NCBI GenBank assembly: GCA_022496805.1
Contig: CM040091.1
Coordinates: 22,062,336-22,126,335, forward strand
Length of the DNA: 64,000 bases
Origin: Pohlia nutans
Lineage: Eukaryota; Streptophyta; Bryopsida; Bryales; Mniaceae
Direction: 5' to 3'
Position numbers and translations under genes: made by a program
Part shown: piece by piece, positions 1-11,800 of the stretch
Layout of the letters: every line of letters begins with the position of its first letter
Position numbering within the stretch: the first letter of the stretch is position 1
Notes under the pieces: model-generated
Seen by the model: the letters and a program-made list of their open reading frames with translations, nothing else
The model's database searches: none
Told to the model about the DNA's origin: nothing

Positions 1-520
1 CAAGCTTGGAACTGATATCGTGTCGATTTCTCTTGTGACTGTCAATCTTGGAACTGATTGATTGCAATTCTGTAAGTTCGAGGAGGAACTCAGCTAGAAA
101 ACGTCGGTGACCTGGAACTGCTCAAATCGTAAGTACGCTGGCTAACGTCTCGTCACGATCGGAATGCCGGAAACGTCGAAGGCCGTGAGCCAAGGAACAA
201 AAAGTCTACGAACGGAACGTGTGTCTTTGTGGACACGCCAAGTCCAAACACAATTTGTTCACTGGAAAGAACTGGGTGAAGCGGTCATTGCTTGTTCTCG
301 GTTGCAAGTTCGGTTTCCTGAACAACTCAAAACATATAGGACACTCCCGCTTCCTGCGATCAAACCACCATGATGTCAATAAGCTGAATGCCTCAGCTTG
401 AGTCGTGAGTTTGTCACTTCTTCGTGTACATTTACAGCTTCCGAACTTCGTAGAACATAACATTCGCGATCTTGCATGTATGAGACTCATAACAAGACTA
501 TTCCGCAGCGGCAAAGCTTT
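1..520. other. Unassigned sequence, no convincing gene
   Basis: Short open frames exist on both strands (for example plus-strand 164-373 and minus-strand 206-514). None has a recognisable motif or clear splice context, and they overlap one another, which fits chance. It could be the 3' end of a gene lying left of the window. Two GTAAG-like donors occur near 73 and 129. Confidence 0.3.
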
Positions 521-524
521 TTAA

Positions 525-757
525 CCCCTAAAAGGACCAAGAAGCCCAAATTGGGCCTCATGGTTTTTTTTAGCAGTTTTGAGTAGATTTTATGTGGATT
601 TTCTTTAGTTCAAATTTGTTTGTTTTTTACCAGCATATGCACTGTTGTTCACTGATTTTAGTGATATAGATTTCATTCTCATCTGAATTGTGTTTTTCAC
701 AATATGATCAACTTGAACTTATCATTTATAAACCATGGATCCTTGGTCCTTTAGGGG
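525..757. mobile_element. TTAA-flanked MITE, piggyBac-like termini (copy 1)
   Basis: The 233 bp element is bounded by TTAA at 521-524 and 758-761. Its ends are inverted: the left begins CCCCTAAAAGGACCAAG and the right, read inward, CCCCTAAAGGACCAAGG. There is no coding capacity. A close relative with the same ends and similar interior lies at 13,605-13,805. A TTAA target duplication with CCC-starting inverted repeats is the hallmark of the piggyBac superfamily. The assignment rests on the termini alone. Confidence 0.7.
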
Positions 758-785
758 TTAAAGACTTGAGGGGAAGGCGTGGTTC

Positions 786-3378
786 TCACTTGGTGAGGTA
801 CGCTTTAGTGTGGACTTTGTCATGTATAGTTTGAAGGCGCAGGCGTTCATTCTTGGCTTTACATGATTCTCGCCACAACCTCTGGTACTCGTCAACCCAC
901 GTCTCCACCATCAATTGCCCTTCCACACTTCGCTGCAATCCAGAAACCAAGGTTATCAAACAATTAGTACGGATATCATTCAATGCTTCATCTCGTGCTT
1001 TGCCAAATTGCGGAACCTTTCGTATTGCTTCATATGCGTCCCTATTTTGAACGGAACGCAATGATAGGCGTACCTTGTATTTTTTCGATATCATATCGGA
1101 CTTGACCCGTCCAAACCGCTGGAGATTTTCTAAGCGTAGCTGCTCATGTTCCATTTTTTGTTGCTTCTTCAGGGTTCTTTCTTTCCATCTCAAGTTTCTC
1201 AGATTGGTTGCTTCCCTGTCAACAAGTATGAAGTGGACTATCGGTTAGCAACAGACATATCGCACTGTACATTGTCCAAGAAGATGCCGAAATGGTTTGT
1301 AATAAACTAAAAGATTTTAAGTAATTGATCAAAATCGTTAAGCAATAGTCAATTCGAACACGGCACATACTCTTCCTTTTTCATACTGTCCGCCATTCTT
1401 TGAAACTGCTCTCGGACATCCTCCACTTCTTGTAACCACACGAGCTGCTCCTTTTTAAGCTCGCCTTCGATGGCACTGATTTGGTTCCGCACTTTCTTCT
1501 TGGTGGACGGAGCGTAATTTTCGATTCGTTTCAAATCGTCTTGCCAGACTCGGTCCAGCTCGTACATCTGTTTATGCAGCTCACTACCATTCCAATTCAC
1601 ACATCGCTTATGAAAGAATTTTTCTAAAGCGGAAAAAGTATCAAACGACTCTTGGGGGGAAGGGATAATTATCGACGCACCCTGCGACCGTCCCTGAAGG
1701 AGCGTTGGACTTCAAAACTGCGGTTGATGGCCTTGAAGTTATTTGTCCAACGGGTCATGATTTTATTGATACGATCAAACTTGCCGTCATCAAACAACTC
1801 CCCTCTGCGCCCGTATACCTCCTTTTCGGGTAAGAGCTTCAATCCGCCCTTCTCCTTCATGCTTTTCCACCTACGGCATACAAGTGGAAATGAGAAAACG
1901 TGCCACGAGCACGCTTTAGGTTTACTGAAATTGCAATTGCGGTTCTCCAATTTTTCACAGCTAATTGAAAACGTGTAGGTTTACCCTTTCAATGTCATGT
2001 CGTAAACGGAAGCCGTCGTTGCCTTCTCATTACTTTTCAAATCGAGATTACGATGGTCGACACAGTTGAACTCAAGTGCTTTGTGCTCCTTCTGACATGC
2101 GAGTGTCAACTCTTTTCCATCGATGTAGCCGACCTGTGTTAACATCAAGTTTTCATTCCTTACTACGGAGTAACCATTTGCATTAGCTCGTGGCATCACT
2201 GTGTATGAATCCCTGTTTGAGTTTGCAGACGAAACAACAAGTCTAGTATTCTTTAGAGACAGGGATTCAGAATGAAGAATGCGTTGCGGCAGAGATTGAA
2301 GTTGCTGACCTCTGCAGCTGGAAATACGAACACATTGCGCTTGTCGTCTTTCCCGGAGCTGTACACTGCAAGAATTTCCTTCAACCGAGGCCTTGCCGCC
2401 CTATCAAGAACGGTGCAGGCGTGACGCCCATCGCCACTCTCCCGATGTGCTGGCCAGGGGCAAATGATTCGTTCTACTTCATTGAGCTTGTCATCCCGCA
2501 CAAGCAAGATGTTCGGCTTCCAGGACACCGGCTTGCTACTCTCACCTGCAGCAACCGTTATGTTCCCAAGGACCTCATCTAACCGCGGAATGTTGGCTAT
2601 GGCTTTCACGGAATCCACTTCTCCAGAAATAAAATTGTCTCTCACAGTATCAATGGTTGGAACTTGCACACAGCTTGATTTTAAAAAATTGGACGACAGA
2701 ACAGGCAAGGAATTATTATGGATTTACCTGCCTGGTTAGGGCTGCCGGAGGAACAACACGGAGGGGCAGTAGTCTCGACGTCCTTCCGGCCGAAGTCCGT
2801 ATGGCACTTTTTGTCGGAGTCGAGGCTTTCGTCTTCCTGGAGGGCCTGTTTGAGAGCACGAAAATAGCCGCGGTGCTGTCGCGCATTCTCTTTCACGAAT
2901 CGTTCGGCATGGATCAACAAAGCGTCCCAGCCCTTGAATTTTCTGTCCTGTTGGCATACAGCGCAAACGATTTCCTCTTTGTCGCCCCCGCTCACCCGCT
3001 TCACGCCCCGGCGGATGAGTGCCATGTCCACATCTCGCTTGTACTCCAGCTCCTACAAGGAAACGCAGTTGTTGAGACCTTCCTGTATAGTTTTCTTCAT
3101 CACTAGTATATGCACTTGGCAATGTCGACGACAAACCCTATGGATTCAAAAACTCGAGATCTTACCCTCTTCACTACCGGCAACATCTGCCTGTACGCAG
3201 AATCTTCCACCATTTTGTCCAAGTCCTGTGGTTCTCTAGCCGCGGCATTCCTCATCGACTTCCCGCTGCCAGGCGGACCTTCGAGCTGAAACATAATTGA
3301 CGAAGGCGCGTGCGACTGATCCTTCAAGCGCTTGCGCGCAAGTGGTCCTTCTGGCGCCACACGTCTTTTATGATCCAT
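786..3378 (-). CDS. Multi-exon gene, zf-XS/SGS3-like coiled-coil protein (probable)
   Basis: Seven minus-strand exons join with matching phases and GT-AG borders: 3378-3166, 3052-2728, 2662-2365, 2212-1985, 1870-1681, 1606-1371 and 1215-786. They give about 639 residues. The exon 3 donor is the least certain; a phase-incompatible alternative lies near 2310. Residues 101-131 form a C-x2-C...H-x11-H finger (C101, C104, H119, H131) followed by HRGYFRALKQAL, which resembles the zf-XS finger. Then comes a weak XS-like stretch (around WKPNILLVRDD), and the last two exons (from residue 419) are Lys/Glu-rich and coiled-coil-like. Finger, XS and coiled coil, in that order and at about this length, match SGS3/IDN2-type proteins, which act with dsRNA in siRNA production or RNA-directed DNA methylation. 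Residues 34-41 match a Walker A consensus, but no Walker B is evident. Exon structure is well supported; the family call is moderate. Confidence 0.5.
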
Positions 3379-3929
3379 TTTGAAAATAAAATCCTTTGAG
3401 TACGTGCAGGTCTTCAACTTTGAAAAAACTTCAAGCTCAGAAGCTCTTAATCCACGCACAGCCTGCGTTCTCAAGCTGCGTCTTAGACTGGACAAAGCTC
3501 CCGTTCCAACAATTCAATTTGTCTGTCTTTCATTCCGTTTCTTTTATTCTGTTTCAAGGAAATTAAATTTCCCCGTAGTTTTGAACTACAACTCTTGCTT
3601 CTGCTCATTGGAGCTTTAGAACTCTTGCTTCTGCTCATTGAAAGCAGTTTTGTAATGTGCATCGAGATTGTGCGTGACGGCATCCGGGAAATGATCCACG
3701 GGTGGTGAGCAGGAGAGCTCCAAGCACACAGAGGGAAGGCGGCCGTCGTTCCTTATAACGTGGAGGGAGAGAGCGGGATTCCAAGAGAGGTCTGTATAAA
3801 TTGGTTACAGTGTAATTAAGACACTCAGAAACTTGTGGAGGCGAACAGGTGCGGCCATCAGGACCTCACATGCAACGGCCGAATCAACACGGAAGACAAG
3901 CATAACAACCGTTACGACGTCAATGAATC

Positions 3930-4466
3930 ATCAGAGTGTTTTCCAAGCACGGATTTCCCGTAAGCGAATTGCGCTTGAGTTTATTGAATATTTAAGGTCT
4001 TGTTCGTTCAGATCGTTAAACTTAACTCCATCGCTGCAACTTATCGTCTCCTGCTGAATGCTTCCTGGCTGACCTAATCACGGCAGCAGCTAATAAATGC
4101 AGATCCAGGAATGCGAGTGGGATCGTTTTCTGAGAAAGCAGAGGCCATAAGTGGCGATTAATGACAGATGTAGCCTCCTCTCCAGCAACGCATCGCTGTG
4201 GTCATCTGAGTGTTTTCCAAGCACGGATTTCCCGTAAGCGAATTGCGCTAGAGTTTATTGAGTATTTAAGGTCTTGTTCGTTCAGATCGTTAAACTTATT
4301 TAACTCCATTGCTGCAACTTATCGTCTCCTGCTGAATGCTTCCTGGCTGACCTAATCACGGCAGATGCAGATCTAGGGAATGCGAGTGGGATCGTTTTCT
4401 GAGAAAGCAGAGGCGATTAATGACAGATGTAGCCTCCTCTCCAGCAACGCCATCGCTGTGGTCCCT
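3930..4466. repeat. Two-copy tandem duplication, about 270 bp unit
   Basis: The segment starting AGTGTTTTCCAAGCACGG at 3935 recurs at 4209 and stays nearly identical to about 4463, with small indels in the second copy. It lies upstream of the minus-strand SGS3-like gene (start 3378), so it could be promoter-proximal. The short plus-strand frames in it (3833-4057, 4161-4355, 4420-4767) repeat because the DNA repeats; I do not regard them as genes. Confidence 0.8.
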
Positions 4467-4902
4467 GCCGCGCATCGAGAACTTGAGGCTCCTTACTCCA
4501 CAACAGGTGCGTGACTTCCACCTTACAAAAAGCTGTGCACGGGACGGTCGTCGTGCTCTTTGGAAACCAGCCTTTCATGATGTGTGCTCGACAAAGCTAT
4601 ACACGCAATACGTCTGTCTCTCTTCATATGCTTTCTGTGTTGGTTTGACGTCTACTACAAGGCCTTTACCCTTTCTTTCAGTTACGCTAAGCGTTCACTG
4701 TGTATTTTCTGTAAATTGGACCCCCTGCTGCAAATCATCTGTTTGTGTGAAAATGACTTCAGTTTGACTGTGAATCTTGTAGTGTAGAATAAGAGCTTTA
4801 AAATGATGTATTGCAATCATAAAACCGAGGTAATATAAGAAAATGTCATCGTTGTAAAGTTCAATGATGCAGATGGCCATTTTAGGCGTTTTAGACACCT
4901 TA

Positions 4903-5315
4903 GAGCATCTCGGAAGAATTGGCTCGGGAGAGCTTGCTTGACGGGCTCCAATCTTGTGATTGCTCATTGTTGCGTAGATGTCTCCACACATGCTGAATCA
5001 GTTGGCACGCGGAACTTTGTTAGAAAGATGCTTGGCCACTGCGTAGGACAAGCTTGCCGCAGGTGACGGGGCACGTAAAAAAGCAAGGTGACGGGGCGGG
5101 CGTGGGATTTGATGGGTGAGAAGAAGCCAAGAATAACTTGGAATGTGGGTGCATGACAAGCTTGCTCTCACCTGCAACGATAGTGAGTTGGGAGGCTCAG
5201 CTAATGAAGCCTGAACATCAAGGCCACATTTAAGCACACATTGGCTCTTGTTTTTCTTCAAGGCCGCGTTAATGGGCTTAGCACGTCCCTTTAACGCGGC
5301 ACGGTGGAGATGCTC
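4903..5315. mobile_element. Tourist-like MITE (PIF/Harbinger), copy 1
   Basis: The 413 bp element begins GAGCATCTCGG and ends with the inverse of GAGCATCTCC. It is flanked by direct TTA repeats (4900-4902 and 5316-5318). A TWA target duplication with GAGCATC-type ends is characteristic of Tourist/PIF-Harbinger MITEs. There is no coding capacity. Confidence 0.6.
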
Positions 5316-5594
5316 TTAGGGGTTACAAACTTACAATCTCCAATGTAGGTCACAGGCACCTTCCTTTGAACAATGCACCACTTCTTTTGTCCCTTTATGA
5401 CCTTCACGCTTCCTTTCCCACCCTCCCCACTCTTTGAAGAATGAAAAATAAAAGGCTACACTTAATGCACTACATGGATGAAAATCACATGATGCATTAC
5501 AAATCATTACATGGATGAAAAGGCAGAGTGGCTAAATGCTACTGCGAAAGTGAAACATCGCTGCTACTGGAAATCACAGGGAAAGAGTTTCTAA

Positions 5595-5906
5595 GAGCAT
5601 GGCCACCCATGGCCTCAGAGGGTCTCTGACCTCAAGAAGTGGATGAAAAGTTTCAAGGGGCCTTTCAAAATGCTTCTTGACTCTGGATTCTAGCGTGTTA
5701 GAAATTGGGCCTTGAAATCACTATTGAGTTGACTATTCGATGATTATTCCTCTTATTCTACTTGTGATTGGTTCATTGACTATTTGATGGGCACTTTTGA
5801 TACGTGAAGGGCGTACAAGGGTGGGGGAGTGTGAGTGCAAGGGCCCTTCAGATATAGATGAATAATTTGAGAGGGTTCGTCCTAGAGTGCATGGGTGGGA
5901 ATGCTC
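5595..5906. mobile_element. Tourist-like MITE (PIF/Harbinger), copy 2
   Basis: The 312 bp element has inverted ends GAGCATGGCCACCCATG (left) and GAGCATTCCCACCCATG (right, read inward), flanked by TAA (5592-5594 and 5907-5909). It has the same terminal GAGCAT and TWA rule as the element at 4903-5315 but a different interior, so it is a separate subfamily. Confidence 0.6.
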
Positions 5907-5909
5907 TAA

Positions 5910-6229
5910 GCGAATGCACATTGATAACCCCTTGACCTGCTCCTTTTATTATGTTTTGTTTATTTCTGGAGCTGAAGAAAAGAATATTCAATTGTAAAAT
6001 TGTCAACAATCATATATCTTTGACGATCAAAATTAGTAACCCACCATCTGACTCAAAAAACAAAATAAAAAATAGTAACCTAGCTGGGCATGAGTGGATC
6101 CTCTGCAATTCAAAAATAAATAAATAAATAATAATAAATAATAAAATAAAAATATTTGAAAAAAATAGAGTGTTGCTTCAACTTCAGTGTGACTGTAGAG
6201 ATCATTGTTCGTTTTTTCTCGTTTGAAAG
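5910..6229. other. AT-rich spacer with AATA-type simple repeat
   Basis: Nothing gene-like is seen. An AATA/AAAT low-complexity tract covers about 6112-6160. Confidence 0.6.
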
Positions 6230-6520
6230 TCAGATGTTAAGCGTATAGTGTAGACTTTCAATGCCCATGGGTAGCTTCTGAACATTGAATAGCTGCTTGC
6301 AGGCCATATGGTAGATTCTAGAAGAGGCAACCTCCAAGAGCACAGTGGCCCGAAAATATTGGTCGGACATCACTTTCTCAGTCAAGGACTCCAAAAATCT
6401 CAACATCAGGTCATTCTGTTTGAGAAATTTCAGTGCCAAATTTAGTTGACTCTGCACCGATGACAGCACCGAATTGTGAAGTTGAAGACTATTCGGTGTG
6501 CACCGAAAACTCCCCAGCAA
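6230..6520 (-). CDS. Possible exon or gene fragment, 96-residue frame
   Basis: This minus-strand frame encodes 96 residues with a balanced, helix-prone composition (around LNLALKFLKQNDLMLRFLES and VLLEVASSRIYHMACKQLF) that looks more protein-like than its neighbours. I recognise no family. It stands alone between MITEs and AT-rich DNA, so it could be the last exon of a gene, a captured fragment in a transposon, or chance. Confidence 0.25.
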   Translation of the reverse strand: MLGSFRCTPNSLQLHNSVLSSVQSQLNLALKFLKQNDLMLRFLESLTEKVMSDQYFRATVLLEVASSRIYHMACKQLFNVQKLPMGIESLHYTLNI

Positions 6521-7699
6521 ATGCAGTAAGTTACCGTTGGACCACTTTGTTGATGTCCTGAAGTTTTGTCATAAAGATGTGGTCATGAACCCTAAATCTA
6601 CGCTTGCATAGAAAACTGATTATTTAGAAGTTATTGCAGGAGTTACCCTAAATTAGAAAGGAGCTGGTGAACTGAAGGTGACTTCAGCTGTTGTATCATG
6701 GCTTTAGCAGATCACAGAATGGCTGTAACTTAATATGCTGTACTCGTAATGCACAATTACCAATTTAGTTGCTCCTACTTCTTCTTTTTTTGACACAAAT
6801 ACAGAGAACTGCATTCATTGCAAGAGTTGCTCCTACTTCCAAAACCTGTTTTGTGACAACGCCTGCGTGGATGCTTTCTCTTCCCATTTTTTTTTACCGT
6901 TGGATAAACATTTATATAAGTGCACAACAGCACGTATATTCCCAATCCCACTTTTTAAAACATGCGAACGGCCTCTTCAGTGTTATTGCACGCAGTAACA
7001 TTCTTCAGCCCCTACTGTTCCGAGTACTGTTCACCTCCGAATCTCAAGCATTTGGTAGAGGATTGGAGGAATTGCAAAGAATTTTCTCTAACTTCAGTTG
7101 GACCAAGCAAAGAGGGTTGAAAAGTTAAATTATTTTATTAGTTTCTCTATAGTGTTGCAATAGTGTAAAAGGTGTGGTCCAGCAGAACATTATGTCTATT
7201 TTCTTCTTCCTTTTTCACAAAATAAAGTTGTTTTTTTGCAATACAAACAGTGCATTCATTCAAGGTCCTACCAGGGTTTTTTTCCGCTGTAGCACTACCC
7301 TATGCTCTTAATATGATGATATTTTTAAGTGATATCAAGGAAAAGAAAAATGTGGTGTTAAAGAGGTCTGATGTGATGAAGAAAAGGAGCAAAAGCTATA
7401 CCGTACTATCATAGTTGGGTTGCCAAAAAATAATTCAAAAAACGTAAAAAAATCGGAAATTATGAGGACCAAAAAACGAAATTAAAATCAATTATTTTCA
7501 GTCATATTTTGCTATTACTAAACTATTTTTGGCCATTTTCGACCATTTTTAATCATCTTTAGCTCCAGTACAAAACCGAGAAATTCATATTTGGAGGAAG
7601 AAACCTTATTTTTCAAAAAATATAAAATATTCGTTCATGAGCTATGGTACTACGGTATAAAACAAGTGGCTAGCGAGTGCCTTAGTATCTGCCTTAGTG
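6521..7699. other. AT-rich spacer, no gene seen
   Basis: Poly-T/poly-A tracts and short frames only. The plus-strand frame at 6769-7128 is low complexity in parts and has no recognisable motif. Confidence 0.5.
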
Positions 7700-7712
7700 T
7701 TTACTCCAGATT

Positions 7713-7830
7713 GTCTTGTACCAATGGACCTTTGTCCGGTGGGCACTGGCTCATTGTCAAGACGAACAGACACTTTATTCACGCCGGCCTCGAAAGAGGA
7801 CCGGAGTTCATATCTATCTATCTATCTATC
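7713..7830 (+). mobile_element. SINE-like retroposon with (TATC)n tail, 5'-truncated copy
   Basis: The 118 bp element ends in TATC repeats and is flanked by a perfect 13 bp direct repeat (TTTACTCCAGATT at 7700-7712 and 7831-7843), a target-site duplication of LINE-mediated insertion. Its body (from TTGTCCGGTGGGCA through ACGCCGGCC to GACCGGAGTT) matches a second copy at 30,534-30,679, which is about 29 bp longer at the 5' end. No Pol III boxes are obvious, so the source RNA is unknown. Confidence 0.75.
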
Positions 7831-7843
7831 TTTACTCCAGATT

Positions 7844-8447
7844 TACTTTCACGGTTTTTTTTACTGTCCAGCCCGTGAAAACGCTGGTCTCTCCCCTTGT
7901 GGGGCAGAGACAATAAAAAGAAAAATCACGCAATGGGTCCGCGCCTACATGATGAGCGAAGGCCCAAAAAACAACACACCAAGTCAATGACGGACCACCA
8001 CAGTCTATTTTGTCTTCCCTTAAAGGCACGCGAGTGACAACCCACCCGCCTCCTCCGAATGATTCTTCACAAAAGGCTTGAAAATCACAATAATTTGCCA
8101 ATTATACTCATATTATTATACGCATTTTTTTTCAAAAGTACAAGTGGGCTCTCCTTCCTCTCTCGATCACCTGACGTTAAGCCAAGTCAGTCTAGCTTAA
8201 ACGCGCCTCGCTCACTCATGTTACAAACCTAAATCGGCTCATTTCGTAAGTGTGCAAACAAAAGCAGGTATTGAATTGACTGCAGGGTAGATAGATATTA
8301 TAAATCTTGTCTATCGATCGATGCAATCCGTCGAACTTACCGCACTCTTTCCAGTGATTGCCGGATTGTCAATCCCTGTGCACGTGTACCCATGTAGTCT
8401 GACTTTGTTTCTGATCTCTCCTGAAACTTGTTCGGAATGATTGAATG
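7844..8447. other. Spacer upstream of the GH16 gene
   Basis: No convincing gene. The minus-strand frame 7832-8101 partly overlaps the SINE-like copy. The interval probably holds distal promoter sequence for the GH16 gene, but no element can be pinned down. Confidence 0.4.
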
Positions 8448-8831
8448 ACTTCGAGGTCGTCGTTCATGTTGTAAAAATCCATCACGTGCGTGTGCACTCG
8501 TTCCAGTTCTTTGCAGCGGCTGAATCCGTTTAGTTTACATTTCAGTTTGGACATACGTACGATTACATACGGTTTCATTTCATTGTAAGACAGGCTGTTT
8601 TTGATTTCAGATTTTGAGGTCGTCGTGAAAGTCGATCAGTTGCTAGCTTGTGCAATCGTTCCGGTTGTGATCTAGACGATTCAGTATTCATTTCAGTTTC
8701 GAGAACAATCGATTGAATTCTCGTTCATTTCGTTGTAAGGTTTTGGATTTCAGGCTTTGAGGTAAAAATCGATCAGGTGCTTGTGCAATCGTATCTAGAG
8801 GATTCAGTTTTTCATTTCGGTTTGAACAATC
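8448..8831 (+). promoter_or_regulatory. Triplicated leader/promoter-proximal repeats of GH16 gene
   Basis: Three diverged direct repeats start near 8448, 8610 and 8754. Each carries a TTYGAGGTcGTCG-like head, a TGTGCAATCGTTCC-like core and a CATTTCRGTTTgRACAAT-like end. The third runs directly into the ATG at 8832, so the start codon sits in a repeat unit. The repeats probably include the transcribed leader; no TATA box could be fixed. Confidence 0.5.
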
Positions 8832-11800
8832 ATGGGATTCAATGACTACGGGATTTTGAGGTACGTAGTAGTTGTGTTGATTCTCGTGTGCGGCCGGGTG
8901 GACGCGCTTCGGAGGGCGAGCACGCTGAACCTGGCGTCCATGCGGATCTACACGGCGGAGTTACAACTGAAGGAATCCGGCAGGGCTGCAACAGTGCTGG
9001 GAGAGCACTGTCGCGCGGAGCTCGAAGCGGTGCAAGAAGGCTTGCAGCGCTCCAGTCAGAAGGTTTTGAGCGACCCCGAGGACGCGCGCCGCGAGCTCGT
9101 CCGAGTGGACGATTTCCTCCAGTCGTGCGGACAGAATTTGAGCTCGGTTGTGAACTCCCAGGCGTACGATTTGCTCACGCGCGTGGAGCAGAGCGTGGCC
9201 TCCGCTGAGAATCTCATCGACCAGAGTGACATCACCGAGATCACGCCGCCGTCGCAAGCGATCATTCTAAGGTAATCAATTCGTACTTCTTCTTGTTGCA
9301 GAATTAGATTCATTGATGAATGTGACCCGAACAGAGCCGTTGTGGCAGATTCAGATTGGTTCTGAACAGTACAGTTACAACCCATAATGTATATTCCATC
9401 TTAGTAGTGTACTCCAAGTCTTTGTACATCAGACATGGAGTCGTAAAGCAATCACATGGCACCTTGACACATTCACCAGGTAGTAAATGGCACAAGAATG
9501 ACGGTGAATTCGTGGTTAACACTTGCTAAATTGAAGTGGTTGCTCAATTTAGCAAGTGTTCACCACGAATTCACTATCACTTTTGTACCATTTACTTGGC
9601 AGTGAATTGGTCAAGGTTCCTTGTGAATATGGTGGCATGTACCCAGGAGCCCATGGAGTACTCTATCTAGCATAGTCTACAACACATGCCACATTTAATT
9701 TGATGAGTATGCTAGCTATGGAGCGTTCGGAATAGAAAGCTCGATGAGGAGGAGTTCTTTACAAAGATGCGGAATACACTATGAAGATTGTTGTGCATAA
9801 GAAAATACATTACGAGTTGTAACTGTACCAGTTGATCTGAACTAATCTGAAGCTGCCAGGTCCTGATTTCCTGGAGTAGGCTATAGATTGGGAATGATTT
9901 GTTGATGAATGTGAGCCGAGCGTAATCAAGCAGTTTGTAAAGATGTGTTTGAAAATTGATGATTTCAGTGAGGAGAGTAGTAGCGAGCTGGAGATGGCGG
10001 TGGAAGCAAACGGGGGCAGGAATTACAGCGCGGTGGATGCGTGGGTGCCAGTGTTGGGGTCCAGAGTGGGAGACCTCAACGTTCCGAAACAAACCGGAGT
10101 TGCCACGAGCCGAATTCCGGTCCCGCCGAAGATCAACGTTCCGATGACGGATTTGGTGGTGGACTTCTGCCCCAACCACGTGGAACTGACGAAATCCGGC
10201 GCGACCATCCGTCTGGACCGCGCGTGCGGCGGGAAGTTCCACACGCGGGCGAAGTACTCGTCCGGAGTGTTCTCCATCCGGATGCGCGCGCCCGCCGCCG
10301 CCGCCGGCGTGAGCAACAGCTTCTACATCTCCTCCAACGACGGGTACCCGGACGTGATCAGTTTTGACTTCGTCGGCAACGAACCCCACCGCGTACTCAC
10401 CGCGTACGCCGTGAATGGCAACCACGACCAGAAACTCAAAACCTTCCACATGGGGTTCGACACCACGCAGGTAAGAAACTCTTTTTGGTTTCTGGGAAAG
10501 CTGAAGAATCTGGCGATTTTTTCTGTTGATTTTTCCTTGGTCAATTCTTTCTAGTGCTTAAGGTAGTTACCCATTCCCAACTTGCGCCTTAAACCAACAG
10601 CTAGGGGTATTTTCCACAATTAATGCTGCAATGTTGTTAGTTGTAGCATGAGTTACAGTTGGTAATGGATTCTCTCTTGTTGGATTTAGTATATGTAAGT
10701 GTGGTTGTGGATTCGTTGTTGTTGGTTTTAGTATATGTAAGTGTGGTTGTGGATTCGTTGTTGTTGGTTTTAGTATATGTGAGTGTGGTTGTGAATTCGT
10801 TGTTGTTGTTTAAGCATCGTTAGTGTGTGCAATATAAATCTTCTTTGGACAGAAACAACTCTACCTATGTGACGTGAATGGGATGTGTCATGCTTCAACT
10901 TTGAAAATTTATAACTAATTCATTCTTCATCCAAAAATTATGTTTCAACTTGTGTTGTAATCTGTTTCTTCTTGCCTAACTCTAAAAAATAATCATAATA
11001 AATAATATTAATGCCTCATATCTGTTTTTCTTATTCAGTTGGGAATGGGGTAACCACCTAATTGGCATTTGTTTTGTGCGCGCAGGAGTTTCACGAGTAT
11101 ACGATCAAGTGGGACGAGGAGGTGATCGTCTGGATGGTAGACGACGTTGTGATTCGCACATTGCGAGCGAATCGGGTGAAGGCGTACCCGAGCAAGCCCG
11201 GGCACGTCTACGGATACTCGTGGGACGCGTCTGCAGTGGCCGATGGCGCCATGGCGGGGCGCATCAACTCGTACGACGCGCCGTTTTTCATGAGCTTCGG
11301 GAATTTTCAGGTCGCGTCGCCGTTGCGAGCTGGGCAATGGCGAGTACCGCAACAGAGGATGTTGGCCAAGCTCGGCGTCGCGAGCCCCGTGCGTCCTCTC
11401 GTGATTGAATACTCCCCAAACAACGTTGCCACGGACGCGGACGGCTATGGCGTGGATATCACTTTCGATAAGTTTGGGTGTGGCAGCCGCGTCCGGAGCT
11501 TGCACACCTACCCGTCTGGTCAATTCTCCGCGCGCATCAAATGCGCCGAGGGCGACACCAGCGGCCTGCTGACTTCCTTCTACATCTCGTCAGGTACGCT
11601 CGATCTCCTCCGCCATGCATTTATCCGGGCTTCTATCAAAAAAGTGAACTTATTCGGCGATTTCCAAATTCAGTGAATGGGGAGGATTCATAGGGAGAAT
11701 GGAATGGGGATGATCATGGTATTGATGGAGCACATGATATGGGTATACCTTCTTGAATTAGTATGATTTTAGAAGAAAAAAATTGGTAAGGAAAAAATAT

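Noticed and set aside
3256..3280. Walker A-like GPPGSGKS in the SGS3-like protein as evidence of an ATPase
   Set aside because: It lies in a short polar N-terminus with no flanking beta-strand and no Walker B; an eight-residue match can arise by chance.
3833..4767. Small plus-strand genes
   Set aside because: The frames repeat because the underlying DNA is tandemly duplicated; no motif and no splice context.
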